DNA of 64,000 bases from an uncultured Altererythrobacter sp. (GCA_947492235.1 CANLLZ010000002.1:496001-560000); one strand, 5' to 3'; shown: positions 16,739-25,190, numbered from the stretch's first letter. Notes: generated by a model from the sequence alone, not told the origin. Translations and numbers: made by a program.

Positions 16739-17878
16739 TCAGTCGCCTTTCCTGAAGGGCGTCCTGCGGTTCAAATATATCTTGTCGGTCGCGACGCCTT
16801 GCCGCTCGCGTTCCAGAAAATCGGCCACCGCCTCGCGGAAGCCTGAATCGACAATCCAGTGGGCCGACCAAGTTTCCACCGGAGCATACCCCCGGGCCAG
16901 CTTGTGCCCGCCCTGCGCGCCCGCTTCCACGCGGGAGAGCCCCCGCGCAATTGCCGCGTCGATCGCCTGATAATAACAAATCTCGAAATGCAGGAACGGG
17001 ATCGTTTCCGTGCACCCCCAATACCGGCCGTAAAGCGCATCGCGCCCGATCACGTTGAGCGCCCCGGCAATTGGCGCGTCATCCCGGTATCCCATGATCA
17101 GCAGCAGTCTGTCGCCCATCCGCTCGCCCATCAGTGTGAAGGCTTCGCGGGTCAGATAGGGCGTGCCCCATTTGCGCGCGCCAGTGTCCTGATAGAACAC
17201 CCAAAACGCGTCCCAATCGGTTTCGGTGATATCGCTGCCGGACAGGTGCCGGATTTCCACTGCGGCCTGTGCCTTGGCCCGTTCTTTGCGCAAATCCTTG
17301 CGCTTGCGGCTCGCCAGATCGGCCAGAAATCCGTCGAAATTGTCATAGCCCCGGTTGTGCCAGTGAAATTGGATATCGCTGCGCAGGAGCCAGCCATTAT
17401 CCTGGAACAGCGGCAATTGTTCCGGCTCGATAAAGGTTGCATGGGCGCTGGAGAGGTTGTTCTGCGCGCAAATCTGCGCCGCCGCGCCCAGCAGCGCAGG
17501 GGCCAGCCCATCATCGGCCAGCAGCAGGCGCGGGCCGGTGGCGGGCGTGAACGGAGCGGCGATCTGCAGCTTTGGGTAATAGCTGCCCCCGGCCCGCTCA
17601 TACGCATCGGCCCAGCTGTGATCGAAGACATATTCGCCCTGACTATGGCCCTTCAGGAAGGCAGGAAGAGCACCCAACAGCGCCCCAGACGCGCTTTCCA
17701 GAACGATGGGCGCAGCCTGCCAGCCGGTGCCCGGCCCGACCGATCCGGAATCCTCGCAAGCCGATAGGAAGGCGTGGCTGACAAAGGGATTGTCTGAAAG
17801 GTTGAGGGCATCCCAATCGCGCGCATCGACATTGTTGATCGAGCCGAGCAGACGGGCGGACAGCTCCAGCTCGCTCAT
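16739..17878 (-). CDS. GNAT/FemAB-like N-acyltransferase (COG3146 type)
   Basis: 379 residues from the ATG at 17878, which overlaps the upstream GDPD stop as ATGA; the longer frame to 18076 lies within that gene. Typical elements are NPFVSHAFLSACEDSGSVGPGTGW at the N-terminus, EYVFDHSWADAYERAGGSYYPKLQIAAPFTPATGPRLL, SRKRKDLRKERAKAQ, and the C-terminal EAGAQGGHKLARGYAPVETWSAHWI. These match the alphaproteobacterial FemAB-like acyltransferase family, for which a defined substrate is not established. Last gene of a four-gene coupled operon. Confidence 0.85.
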   Translation of the reverse strand: MSELELSARLLGSINNVDARDWDALNLSDNPFVSHAFLSACEDSGSVGPGTGWQAAPIVLESASGALLGALPAFLKGHSQGEYVFDHSWADAYERAGGSYYPKLQIAAPFTPATGPRLLLADDGLAPALLGAAAQICAQNNLSSAHATFIEPEQLPLFQDNGWLLRSDIQFHWHNRGYDNFDGFLADLASRKRKDLRKERAKAQAAVEIRHLSGSDITETDWDAFWVFYQDTGARKWGTPYLTREAFTLMGERMGDRLLLIMGYRDDAPIAGALNVIGRDALYGRYWGCTETIPFLHFEICYYQAIDAAIARGLSRVEAGAQGGHKLARGYAPVETWSAHWIVDSGFREAVADFLERERQGVATDKIYLNRRTPFRKGD

Positions 17879-18627
17879 TGCGGGACGGCACCCTCGAAAA
17901 TGGTTGCATCGGCGTGAGCTTTGGCGCGCGCGCGTTCGTCCTCGCTTTTCACGGTCCATGTGGTGACCGGCATGCCCCGCGCCCGCAGCGCTGCGACCCA
18001 CCGGCTGGGCAAGGCGTCGATATGATAGGCGATAAAGTCCGGTTTTGCGGTCCATAGCGCCAGCCGCCGCTGCCACTCCTTCTGCGTATGGCCCTTCTCG
18101 TCCTCCCGGATTACCAGACCGCGCACGGTCTGTGGGGAGTGGCGGCGCAACCAGCGCGAGACTCTCGGGTCGAAGCTCATGACAGCGTATTGGCCGGAAT
18201 ATCCCGCCAACGCATCGCAGACTTTCAGGCAGGTGGTCTCCACATCATAGCCCGCCTTGGATTTGATTTCGATCAGCAGCGGCACCCGACCGCCGACCAT
18301 GTCGAGCAAATCGATAAGCATGATCGGCGCGTCTTCGTGCTCCAAATAACTCAAGCGTTTCCATTCTGCCGCGGTCAGCGCCTCCGCCCGGTCCGGCCGG
18401 CCGATCAGGCGTTTGAAGTCCCAGTCATGGAACACCATGGGGACATTGTCGGCGCTGCGCTGGATATCGCATTCTATCCCCACTCCCGCTACAATGGCGG
18501 CGGCGAAAGCAGAAGGTGCGTTCTCAATTCGTGAAGCCCCGTCCGGGCCTACGCCGTGCAGGCCGCGGTGGGCATAGGCCCACTCGCCCAGCCACCGCGT
18601 CCGCTCCGGGTCGGCAGAGCCCGCCAA
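17875..18627 (-). CDS. Glycerophosphodiester phosphodiesterase
   Basis: Hydrolyses glycerophosphodiesters to glycerol 3-phosphate and an alcohol. About 250 residues if the TTG at 18627 is used, four bases after the ridA stop; an upstream frame runs into ridA. Catalytic motifs AYAHRGLHG, SAFAAAIVAGVGIECDIQRSADNVPMVFHDWD and LLIEIKSK supply the His/Glu/Asp metal and acid-base residues of the GDPD TIM barrel. No signal peptide, so cytoplasmic. The start is uncertain; coupling to ridA is likely. Confidence 0.85.
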   Translation of the reverse strand: MAGSADPERTRWLGEWAYAHRGLHGVGPDGASRIENAPSAFAAAIVAGVGIECDIQRSADNVPMVFHDWDFKRLIGRPDRAEALTAAEWKRLSYLEHEDAPIMLIDLLDMVGGRVPLLIEIKSKAGYDVETTCLKVCDALAGYSGQYAVMSFDPRVSRWLRRHSPQTVRGLVIREDEKGHTQKEWQRRLALWTAKPDFIAYHIDALPSRWVAALRARGMPVTTWTVKSEDERARAKAHADATIFEGAVPQ

Positions 18628-18631
18628 GGTC

Positions 18632-19096
18632 TTATTTGTCGGTGTAGAGGGCGATGACCGCATCGACTTCGACAGCAGCGCCCAGCGGCAGCACCGGCAC
18701 GCCGACAGCGGCGCGGGCATGGCGGCCATGATTGCCGAACACATCGAACATCAGATCGGATGCCCCGTTAATGACTTTGGGTTGATCCGTGAAATCGGCA
18801 GTCGAGCTGACGAACCCGCCCAGCTTCACCACCCGCTTCACCCGGTCGAGCGGGATCATTGCGGTTTTCAGCTGCGCCAAAATCATCAACCCGCAGGCAC
18901 GCGCGGCGGCCTGCCCTTGCTCAAGCGAGACATCCTCGCCCAGCCGCCCGGTCACCAGCTCGCCGTCAACGAACGGAAGCTGGCCGGAAACGTAAGCCAT
19001 GTCCTCTTCCACCACGACGGGCAGATAGCTGGCCACCGGCGCTGCTGCCTCGGGCAGGACGATGCCGAGTTCGGCAAGGCGGGCTTCGATATTCAT
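18632..19096 (-). CDS. RidA family protein (YjgF/UK114-like)
   Basis: 154 residues from the ATG at 19096 with GGAGG upstream and ATGA overlap with the HAD gene. AYVSGQLPFVDG, RVVKLGGFVSSTADFTDQPKVINGASDL and the ending ARAAVGVPVLPLGAAVEVDAVIALY show the Rid family. RidA enzymes deaminate reactive enamine/imine intermediates, but this is the longer form (about 150 residues) in which the catalytic Arg is less certain: Arg in HARAAVGV is a candidate. Confidence 0.88.
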   Translation of the reverse strand: MNIEARLAELGIVLPEAAAPVASYLPVVVEEDMAYVSGQLPFVDGELVTGRLGEDVSLEQGQAAARACGLMILAQLKTAMIPLDRVKRVVKLGGFVSSTADFTDQPKVINGASDLMFDVFGNHGRHARAAVGVPVLPLGAAVEVDAVIALYTDK

Positions 19097-19734
19097 GCTG
19101 CTTCCTCCAACCGGCTCATAATCCATGGCAAAGCCTCGTCCCACGTATCGATGCGGGCATGGGCGTGACCCGCCTTTTCGCCGCAAGTGATATGCGGGGC
19201 AAGGCTGGGCTCGCCGCACAGATGCAGGCGGGTGACATGCGGCACCTCTTCTTTGGCCGATCCGTGATGCTGGGCCAGATCGTCGATAAAGATCGCGTGG
19301 CTGGGTTTGTATTCTTCGAGAATAGCAGCGATCGCGGGGCCTTTGGGGCCTTGATTGGTGTAGACTTTCGCCTCGATGCCGACCGCCTGCAACTGCGCCG
19401 CGCGGGTTTCGCGCCGTTCGTCGAGCAAATTGGTCAGGATCACCACATCGGCGTGGTCCATCAGGGCGGTCAGCGCCTCGACCGCGCCCGGGATCGGTTC
19501 CTGCCGGCTCATCTCTGTATCAAAAAACCCGTTGAGCAGGCGCCAGATTTCTTTCTGCTCCACCGGCTCGCCGGTCGCCTTGTCGCGCAGCGCATTGGAA
19601 AAATCATTGCCCTCCAGATGGAAGGCAATGTCCTGTGTTTCGTCCAGCCATTGCTTGAACGGCTCCACCATGAACAGCAGCACCTCGTCGCAATCGGAAA
19701 TGATGAGCGGGCGGCCATCCGGATTGTAGGTCAT
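19093..19734 (-). CDS. HAD superfamily hydrolase
   Basis: 213 residues from the ATG at 19734. The HAD motifs are PLIISDCDEVLLF (motif I with Asp-X-Asp), DVVILTNLLDERR (motif II Thr), GPKGPAI (Lys) and HAIFIDDLAQHH (motif III Asp-Asp). A cap-like insert lies between motifs I and II. It is a phosphatase-type fold with unknown substrate. First of the coupled HAD-ridA-GDPD-acyltransferase operon; the DUF3572 gene ends 13 bases upstream. Confidence 0.82.
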   Translation of the reverse strand: MTYNPDGRPLIISDCDEVLLFMVEPFKQWLDETQDIAFHLEGNDFSNALRDKATGEPVEQKEIWRLLNGFFDTEMSRQEPIPGAVEALTALMDHADVVILTNLLDERRETRAAQLQAVGIEAKVYTNQGPKGPAIAAILEEYKPSHAIFIDDLAQHHGSAKEEVPHVTRLHLCGEPSLAPHITCGEKAGHAHARIDTWDEALPWIMSRLEEAA

Positions 19735-19747
19735 CGAAGATATCTCA

Positions 19748-20020
19748 TTAGCTGTGCATCGCGCCGCCAAGCTTGCGGTGGGCGTCGATCAGGGTTTCCG
19801 GCGATACATCCAGCGCTTCGGCAGCGCCCAGAAGATCGGGTTCATAATTGGTCAGAAATTCCAGTACTGCAGCCTGAACCGACCGGTCGGTCAGCCGTTC
19901 CCGCAGAATATCCGGCGTCAGGCCGGTGAGCGAGAGCAGGCGATCCGCGCGTTTCTCGTCCGTCAGCAGCCAACCCAGCGCGCCCAGAGCCAGCGCTTCG
20001 GGTTCTTGCGGGCTTTGCAT
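19748..20020 (-). CDS. DUF3572 protein
   Basis: 90 residues from the ATG at 20020. All-helical composition with EALALGALGWLLTDEKRADRLLSLTGLTPDILRERL and AAVLEFLTNYEPDLLGAAEALDVSPETLIDAHRKL, the latter resembling a small DNA-binding or protein-binding helix set. Fits the small alphaproteobacterial DUF3572 family with no known function. It is divergent from divK with 58 bases between and may lead the downstream operon. Confidence 0.8.
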   Translation of the reverse strand: MQSPQEPEALALGALGWLLTDEKRADRLLSLTGLTPDILRERLTDRSVQAAVLEFLTNYEPDLLGAAEALDVSPETLIDAHRKLGGAMHS

Positions 20021-20078
20021 GATTGTCACACCCCTTGGCGGTCGCGTAATGGACGGTAAGTTTTGAAGGAGCCGATCA

Positions 20079-20465
20079 GTGGCAAAGCGTATCCTCGTTG
20101 TCGAGGACAACGATCTCAACCGGAAGCTGTTTTGCGACGTGCTGCGCGCGGGCGGGCACGAAGTGGAAGGCTGCGCCGATGGCGAGGCAGTGTTGCGCAC
20201 AGCGCTGAAGTTCGCGCCCGATCTGGTGATCATGGATATCCAGCTGCCGAACATCTCCGGCCTGGACCTGATCCTTACTTTGCGGAAGAACCCGGCGCTT
20301 CAAGACGTGCCCATTTTGGCAGTCACTGCCTATGGCGGGAAGGGCGACGAGGAACAGATTCGCGGGGCAGGCGCTAACGAATATCTTTCCAAGCCCGTTT
20401 CTATTGGTCCGTTCCGTATGGCGGTGGATCGTTTGCTCAGCCCCGCTTCATCGCCCACCGGCTAG
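20079..20465 (+). CDS. divK: Single-domain response regulator, DivK type
   Basis: 128 residues, receiver domain only. Acidic pocket VVEDND (Asp-Asp pair near residues 9-11), phosphoacceptor in LVIMDIQLPNISG (Asp about 53), the Thr in ILAVTAYG and the Lys in YLSKPV. DivK relays phosphorylation between cell-cycle kinases and the CtrA pathway in alphaproteobacteria; sequence and gene size fit that orthologue group. Start is GTG at 20079 with AAGGAG seven bases ahead. Upstream of acp-spt by 131 bases. Confidence 0.9.
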   Translation: MAKRILVVEDNDLNRKLFCDVLRAGGHEVEGCADGEAVLRTALKFAPDLVIMDIQLPNISGLDLILTLRKNPALQDVPILAVTAYGGKGDEEQIRGAGANEYLSKPVSIGPFRMAVDRLLSPASSPTG

Positions 20466-20596
20466 GGCATACGCAATCCACGGTAAGGCGCTGTCAATGG
20501 CGTGGACATTCGCCCAGCTTTACCCATTTCCCAAAGCACGCTAGCGCCCTGCGCTAAACCGGCAGGGCAATCTCCCGCCCGAAAAAAGGACCCGTC

Positions 20597-20836
20597 ATGG
20601 ACCGAGCAGACACCGACACCCGCATCCGCGCTCAGATCGAGCCGTTCAACAAGAAGGGCGTCGACATCAAGGAGGAGACGACCTTTCAGGGCGATCTGGA
20701 ATTCGACAGCCTGACCGTGATGGATTTCGTCGCCGCGATTGAGGACGAGTTCGACATCATCATCTCAATGAACCAGCAGGCGGAAATCGAAACCTACGGC
20801 CAGCTGGTCGACGCCGTCCACAAGCAGCGGGACTGA
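20597..20836 (+). CDS. Acyl carrier protein dedicated to serine palmitoyltransferase
   Basis: 79 residues. The phosphopantetheine attachment serine is in LEFDSLTVMDFVAAIEDEFD, the classic Asp-Ser-Leu motif. The neighbour five bases downstream is serine palmitoyltransferase, and an ACP beside this enzyme is known in sphingolipid-making alphaproteobacteria, where it supplies the acyl chain. GGACCC and a purine-rich stretch precede the ATG. It is not the fatty-acid-synthesis ACP, judging by location and sequence. Confidence 0.92.
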   Translation: MDRADTDTRIRAQIEPFNKKGVDIKEETTFQGDLEFDSLTVMDFVAAIEDEFDIIISMNQQAEIETYGQLVDAVHKQRD

Positions 20837-20841
20837 TCACG

Positions 20842-22095
20842 ATGAGCGAAGGCATTGCCCAATCGGAAAAGCCGCAGAACCTGAAGGGCGGTGAACCCGA
20901 CCTTTTCAGCAAGTTCGATCCCCTGATCCAGATGCGGGAAGGCTTGCTCTCCACCGGACAGCAAGACCCCTATGCGCTGGTGATGGAGAAGGTGCTCTCC
21001 CCGACCCGCGCGATCTGCAACGGGCGCGACACCATCCTTCTCGGCACGTATAACTATATGGGGATGACGTTTGACCCGCAGGTGATCGAGGCGGGAAATC
21101 AGGCTCTGCGTGATTATGGCACCGGGACCACGGGGAGCCGCGTCCTTAACGGAACCTATCAGGGCCATAAGGAATGCGAAGACGCGCTGAAGGATTTTTA
21201 CGGGATGGACCACGCGATGGTCTTTTCCACCGGCTACCTTGCCAATCTCGGCATCATTTCGACCATCGCGGGCAAGGGCGATTACATCATCCTCGATATC
21301 GACAGCCATGCGTCGATTTATGACGGGTGCAAACTGGGCGATGCTGAGATCGTGCCGTTCAAGCACAACGATATCGAGGCGATGGAGAAGCGCCTGAAGC
21401 GGGTTCCCGAGGGGGCGGGCAAGCTGGTTATTCTGGAAGGCGTCTACTCGATGCTGGGCGATGTTGCCCCGCTGAAGGAAATGGTCCGCATCGCCAAGGA
21501 ACACGGCGCGATGGTGCTGGTCGACGAGGCGCATTCGATGGGCTTCATCGGCGAGAACGGGCGCGGCGTGGTCGAGGCGCAGGGCGTGATGGACGATGTC
21601 GATTTCATCATCGGCACCTTCTCGAAAAGCGTCGGCACGGTTGGCGGTTTTTGCGTTTCGAACCACCCGAAGTTCGAGATCATGCGGCTGGTCTGCCGCC
21701 CCTATGTTTTCACCGCATCCCTGCCGCCCAGCGTCGTCGCCACGGCTGCAACCAGCATTCGCAAGCTGCAGGTCGAAGGCCACAACAAGCGCGCGCATTT
21801 GTGGGAAAATTCCAAGCGCCTGCATCAGGGACTGAAGGATCTCGGCTTCACCATCGGAACCGAGGAGGCGGAGAGCGCGATCATCGCGGTCATCATGCCC
21901 GATCTGGTGCAGGGCGCGGCAATGTGGGAAGCGCTGCTGAAAGAAGGGCTCTACGTCAATCTGGCGCGCCCGCCGGCTACCCCTGCCAATATGACCCTGC
22001 TGCGCTGCTCGCTCTGCGCCGAGCATAGCGACGAAGAAGTCGGCACGATCCTGAATATGTTCGAAGCGGCGGGCAAGAAGACCGGGATCATCTGA
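20842..22095 (+). CDS. spt: Serine palmitoyltransferase
   Basis: PLP enzyme that condenses serine with an acyl thioester to 3-ketosphinganine, the first step of sphingolipid synthesis; cytoplasmic homodimer in bacteria. 417 residues, near the 420 of the Sphingomonas enzyme. LLGTYNYMGMTFDPQVI, GTGTTGSRVLNGTYQGHKECEDAL, VFSTGYLANLG, VDEAHSMGFIGENGRG (Asp and His) and the PLP lysine in GTFSKSVGTVGGF. Co-transcribed with its ACP. Sphingolipids replace LPS in sphingomonads. Confidence 0.95.
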   Translation: MSEGIAQSEKPQNLKGGEPDLFSKFDPLIQMREGLLSTGQQDPYALVMEKVLSPTRAICNGRDTILLGTYNYMGMTFDPQVIEAGNQALRDYGTGTTGSRVLNGTYQGHKECEDALKDFYGMDHAMVFSTGYLANLGIISTIAGKGDYIILDIDSHASIYDGCKLGDAEIVPFKHNDIEAMEKRLKRVPEGAGKLVILEGVYSMLGDVAPLKEMVRIAKEHGAMVLVDEAHSMGFIGENGRGVVEAQGVMDDVDFIIGTFSKSVGTVGGFCVSNHPKFEIMRLVCRPYVFTASLPPSVVATAATSIRKLQVEGHNKRAHLWENSKRLHQGLKDLGFTIGTEEAESAIIAVIMPDLVQGAAMWEALLKEGLYVNLARPPATPANMTLLRCSLCAEHSDEEVGTILNMFEAAGKKTGII

Positions 22096-22161
22096 CGGGG
22101 CAAGTGTAACCTGGTCGCCTTACCCGGCGAAACTCCTGTCACATTCACAGGAGAAACGACC

Positions 22162-22293
22162 ATGACTGCCCTCGCACTTTCCGCCGACCGTAGCGCCCTC
22201 ACCACTCTGGGCGGTACCGCGCTCAGCCTAGTGTCGATGCTGTTTCTGGTGGCCGCCATGGCGCCCGCCGCAATGCATGCGATGATGGGCTGA
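22162..22293 (+). CDS. 43-residue membrane microprotein downstream of spt
   Basis: ATG at 22162 with a strong AGGAGA seven bases upstream, stop at 22291-22293. The product starts MTALALSADRSAL and has one hydrophobic helix (TALSLVSMLFLVAAMAPAAM) with a methionine-rich end. It lies 66 bases after spt on the same strand and before a convergent gene. No family recognised. The ribosome site and hydrophobic pattern favour a real gene, but length makes it uncertain. Confidence 0.5.
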   Translation: MTALALSADRSALTTLGGTALSLVSMLFLVAAMAPAAMHAMMG

Positions 22294-22308
22294 GCCCTAC
22301 AGCGCCGC

Positions 22309-22959
22309 TCAGTTCAAGGTGAGTCTTTCGGCAGCGGGACTTTGCGTGGCAGCGCAGGGGTCGGCCTCGTCCTCGTCTCCGCCCAGCTGGGTGATGGCGA
22401 GGATCCCGCCCACGACCAACACGACGAACACCGTCGTCACCGTGCCCAGATATTTGTCGATCACCCGTTTGATCGGCGCTCCGAAGGCGCGGAACAGGAT
22501 GCCCACCGTCAGGAAGATCAGTGCCCGTCCCGCCACACTGGCCAGAATGAACGGTATCAGCGACATGCCGAGAAAACCGGCGGTAATCGTCAGCAGTTTG
22601 AACGGCACCGGCGTTGCGGCCGCGATGATCACAGCCGCGACTCCGTATTCGTCAAACGTGCAGCGCGCTGCTGGCAGGCTGTCGGCCAGACCGATTGCCG
22701 CCATCAGCGGCACGCCCACAGCGTCGAACAGAAAATAGCCGATGCCGTAGCCGAACAGGCCGCCCAGCACCGAAGCAAAGGTCGCGACCAGCCCGAAGCG
22801 GATCGCCTTTTTCGGCTCTGCCAGACACATCAGCCCCAGCAGCGGATGCGGCGGAATGGGGAAGAAGCTCGCTTCGATGAAGCAGAAAAAGGCCAGCCAC
22901 CACACCGCGTGTGGGTGCGCCGCCTTCTCCATTGTCCAGTTATACAAACCGCGCAGCAT
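22309..22959 (-). CDS. YqaA-type DedA/SNARE-associated membrane protein
   Basis: 216 residues from the ATG at 22959 (MLRGLYNWTMEKAAHPHAVWW); the frame continues to 23037 without a good start. FFCFIEASFFPIPPHPLLGLM is the YqaA signature, followed by re-entrant and membrane helices, AATPVPFKLLTITAGFLGM and a final helix VTTVFVVLVVGGIL. DedA-like proteins are lipid scramblases or flippases in better-studied members; that role is only suggested here. Convergent with the microprotein and divergent from the GTA cluster. Confidence 0.87.
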   Translation of the reverse strand: MLRGLYNWTMEKAAHPHAVWWLAFFCFIEASFFPIPPHPLLGLMCLAEPKKAIRFGLVATFASVLGGLFGYGIGYFLFDAVGVPLMAAIGLADSLPAARCTFDEYGVAAVIIAAATPVPFKLLTITAGFLGMSLIPFILASVAGRALIFLTVGILFRAFGAPIKRVIDKYLGTVTTVFVVLVVGGILAITQLGGDEDEADPCAATQSPAAERLTLN

Positions 22960-23061
22960 CGATTCTCGCCCTATCTGTTCGGCTGCGCCTCTAGGCGAGG
23001 CAGATGGAGCGCGCAATCCGGTAGGCATGCTCGTCATACTAACCTATTTGGTTCTTTTTTG

Positions 23062-23090
23062 TTGACATCGTAACGCTCTTGGCCTAGACA
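23062..23090 (+). promoter_or_regulatory. Candidate promoter of the GTA cluster
   Basis: TTGACA at 23062-23067, a 17-base spacer, then TAGACA at 23085-23090. The -35 box is perfect and the spacing ideal. It lies about 145 bases ahead of the first GTA gene, in the only gap large enough to hold the cluster's control region. Confidence 0.6.
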
Positions 23091-23148
23091 ACTGGAACAT
23101 CGCGATAGACCGAGTCGGAACGGGCAACGTTCCCGATGGCGAAAACAC

Positions 23149-23179
23149 AAGGGCGGAGCTGCACAGGCTTTCCGCCCTT
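23149..23179 (+). terminator. Leader hairpin between the GTA promoter and the first gene
   Basis: AAGGGCGGA (23149-23157) pairs with TCCGCCCTT (23171-23179) around a 13-base loop, followed by a short T-rich TCTTGTG. The outer ACACA/TGTGT can extend the stem with a small bulge. It could be an attenuator or intrinsic terminator that must be passed for GTA expression; alternatively it may end transcripts from upstream. Confidence 0.5.
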
Positions 23180-23236
23180 TCTTGTGTCCGCCCGGCCCGC
23201 TCACTCGCGCCACAACCCAATTCTCGGGAGGAAATG

Positions 23237-23866
23237 ATGCGTGACCCGATCCCCGGCCCTAAATGGATCCCGGTCTTCCTCGAAACGCTGGTCGAAACTC
23301 GGATCGTCAGCGATGCCATGACTGCGACCGGGAAGACGCCCGGTACGATCTACGCCCAGCGCAACCGCAACCTCGCCTTTGCAACCGCATGGCGCGATGC
23401 GCTGGACGGCAAGCTGACTGCCAAAGCCGCGCGCGACGCACAGAAGAACCTGATCGAAGTGCCGGCCAATGGCGGCTGGAAAGACGCGTTTTTGAGCGCG
23501 CTGGCCGACAGCTCGAATATCACGAAGGCAGCGCAGGAGGCCAATATCCCGGTCTCCACCGTTTACCGCGAGCGCAGCAAAAATCCCGCCTTTGCGCAAA
23601 GCTGGCAGGCCGCCTTGTTCGAAGGATACACCAATCTGGAAATGGAAGTGCTGGGCCATCTGCGCGATCCCGATCCGGGCCGCCCGATGGATATCACCAA
23701 TGCACTGCGCCTTCTCGCCGCCCACCGTGACAGCTTTGCCCGCGAACATGCGCAGCGGCAGAATGTGACCGCAGCCGAGGTGCGCGCCTCCATCGAGCGC
23801 AAGGTGGAAAAGCTGCGCCAGCAGGTCGCCAAGCGAAAAGCGAAGGAGGCCCATGACGGACAATAA
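23237..23866 (+). CDS. GTA small terminase subunit (g1 position)
   Basis: Recognises DNA for headful packaging together with the large terminase. 209 residues from the second of two adjacent ATGs (GGAGG at 23227-23231 fits it better). Two related helix-turn-helix segments are visible, FLETLVETRIVSDAMTATGK (about residue 15) and FLSALADSSNITKAAQEANI (about 84), each followed by a matching T/S-x-Y-x-x-R...AFAxxWxxAL. A basic C-terminal helix ends the protein. First gene of the cluster; overlaps the large terminase by 14 bases. Confidence 0.85.
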   Translation: MRDPIPGPKWIPVFLETLVETRIVSDAMTATGKTPGTIYAQRNRNLAFATAWRDALDGKLTAKAARDAQKNLIEVPANGGWKDAFLSALADSSNITKAAQEANIPVSTVYRERSKNPAFAQSWQAALFEGYTNLEMEVLGHLRDPDPGRPMDITNALRLLAAHRDSFAREHAQRQNVTAAEVRASIERKVEKLRQQVAKRKAKEAHDGQ

Positions 23867-25190
23867 GTCACGCGGGGAGCTTTATGCCGAAGCAACACCT
23901 GCGGAAAAGCTCTCCTTCATTCGCACATTGAACCAGGACGAGCGCAACGGGTTCAATTCCGATTTCAGCAATTTCGCCCATGAGGGGCAGCGCCCGCCCA
24001 GCCAGAAATGGGCTACCTGGCTGATGATGGCCGGACGGGGCTTTGGCAAAACGCGGGCCGGGTCCGAATGGGTCAGCAATATCGCCATCAACCACCCGTC
24101 CGCGCGCATTGCACTGGTGGCGGCGTCGCTCGGCGAAGCGCGGGCCGTGATGGTGGAAGGCGATAGCGGCCTGATCGCCATCGCCAGCCCCGGCTGCGTG
24201 CCGGTATTTGAACCCTCCTTGCGCAGGCTGCGCTGGCCGGGAGGTGCACAGGCGCAGCTGTTCTCTGCGGCTGAACCGGAAAGCCTGCGCGGGCCGCAGC
24301 ACAGCCATGCTTGGTGTGACGAGCTGGCCAAATGGGACAATTCGAGCAATCGCGCGCTCCGCTGCTGGGACAATCTGCAGCTCGGCCTGCGGCTGGGCGA
24401 CACGCCGCAAACGGTTGTGACCACGACGCCCAGAGCGGTGCCGGTCGTCCAGCGTCTGGTCGACGAGGCGCAAACGGCTGAAGCGGCCATTGCCATTACC
24501 GGCGGAAGCACGCTGGACAACGCGGCCAATCTCTCGGCCAATTTCCTGACAGCGGTCTATCGCCAGTTTGGCGGCAGCGCCCTCGGGCGACAAGAACTGG
24601 AAGGGGAACTGCTGCGCGATGTCGAAGGCGCTTTGTGGAGCCGCACTTTGCTGGAGCGCTGCCGCAGCGATGTGCCGCCTGCCATGGTGCGGCTGGTGGT
24701 GGGGGTCGATCCCCCGGCCTCGGCACGCGGCGATGCTTGCGGCATCGTGGTCGCTGGCGTGGATGCCGGAGGCAACGCGGCTATCCTCGCCGATGCGACG
24801 GTAGAGAAAGCCAGCCCCGAACGCTGGGCGCGGGCCGTCGCCGACACCGCATCCCTGTGGGGTGCCGACCGGGTGGTGGCCGAAGCCAATCAGGGCGGCG
24901 CGATGGTCGAAAGCGTGTTGCGCGCTGCGGATATCTCGCTGCCGGTCAAACTGGTCCACGCTAGCCGGGGGAAGGCCGCAAGGGCCGAACCTGTCGCAGC
25001 TCTATACGAGGCAGGCCGCGTTCAGCACGCCGGCCTGTTCGGCCCGCTCGAAGACCAACTCTGCGGCCTGATGGCAGGCGGCAGCTACGAAGGCCCCGGC
25101 AGAAGCCCCGACCGCGCCGATGCGCTGGTATGGGCGCTGAGTGAGTTGATGCTGGGGCGCACGGCCTCTCCCACCATCCGGGCCCTATAG
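23853..25190 (+). CDS. GTA large terminase (g2), ATPase and nuclease
   Basis: Motor that pumps DNA into GTA capsids. 445 residues. Walker A MMAGRGFGKTRAGSEWV (about 58-74), Walker B HAWCDELAKW, coupling TTTPRA, and the nuclease domain starting VVGVDPPASARGDACGIVV with further acidic residues at EANQGGAMVE and SPDRADALVWAL. GAAGGAGG precedes the ATG. Same order as in the R. capsulatus GTA. Confidence 0.95.
   Translation: MTDNKSRGELYAEATPAEKLSFIRTLNQDERNGFNSDFSNFAHEGQRPPSQKWATWLMMAGRGFGKTRAGSEWVSNIAINHPSARIALVAASLGEARAVMVEGDSGLIAIASPGCVPVFEPSLRRLRWPGGAQAQLFSAAEPESLRGPQHSHAWCDELAKWDNSSNRALRCWDNLQLGLRLGDTPQTVVTTTPRAVPVVQRLVDEAQTAEAAIAITGGSTLDNAANLSANFLTAVYRQFGGSALGRQELEGELLRDVEGALWSRTLLERCRSDVPPAMVRLVVGVDPPASARGDACGIVVAGVDAGGNAAILADATVEKASPERWARAVADTASLWGADRVVAEANQGGAMVESVLRAADISLPVKLVHASRGKAARAEPVAALYEAGRVQHAGLFGPLEDQLCGLMAGGSYEGPGRSPDRADALVWALSELMLGRTASPTIRAL

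Noticed and set aside
20794-22026. A 410-codon minus-strand open frame opposite spt
   Set aside because: Spt on the plus strand is a clear enzyme with all PLP motifs; the antisense frame has atypical composition and no recognisable domain.
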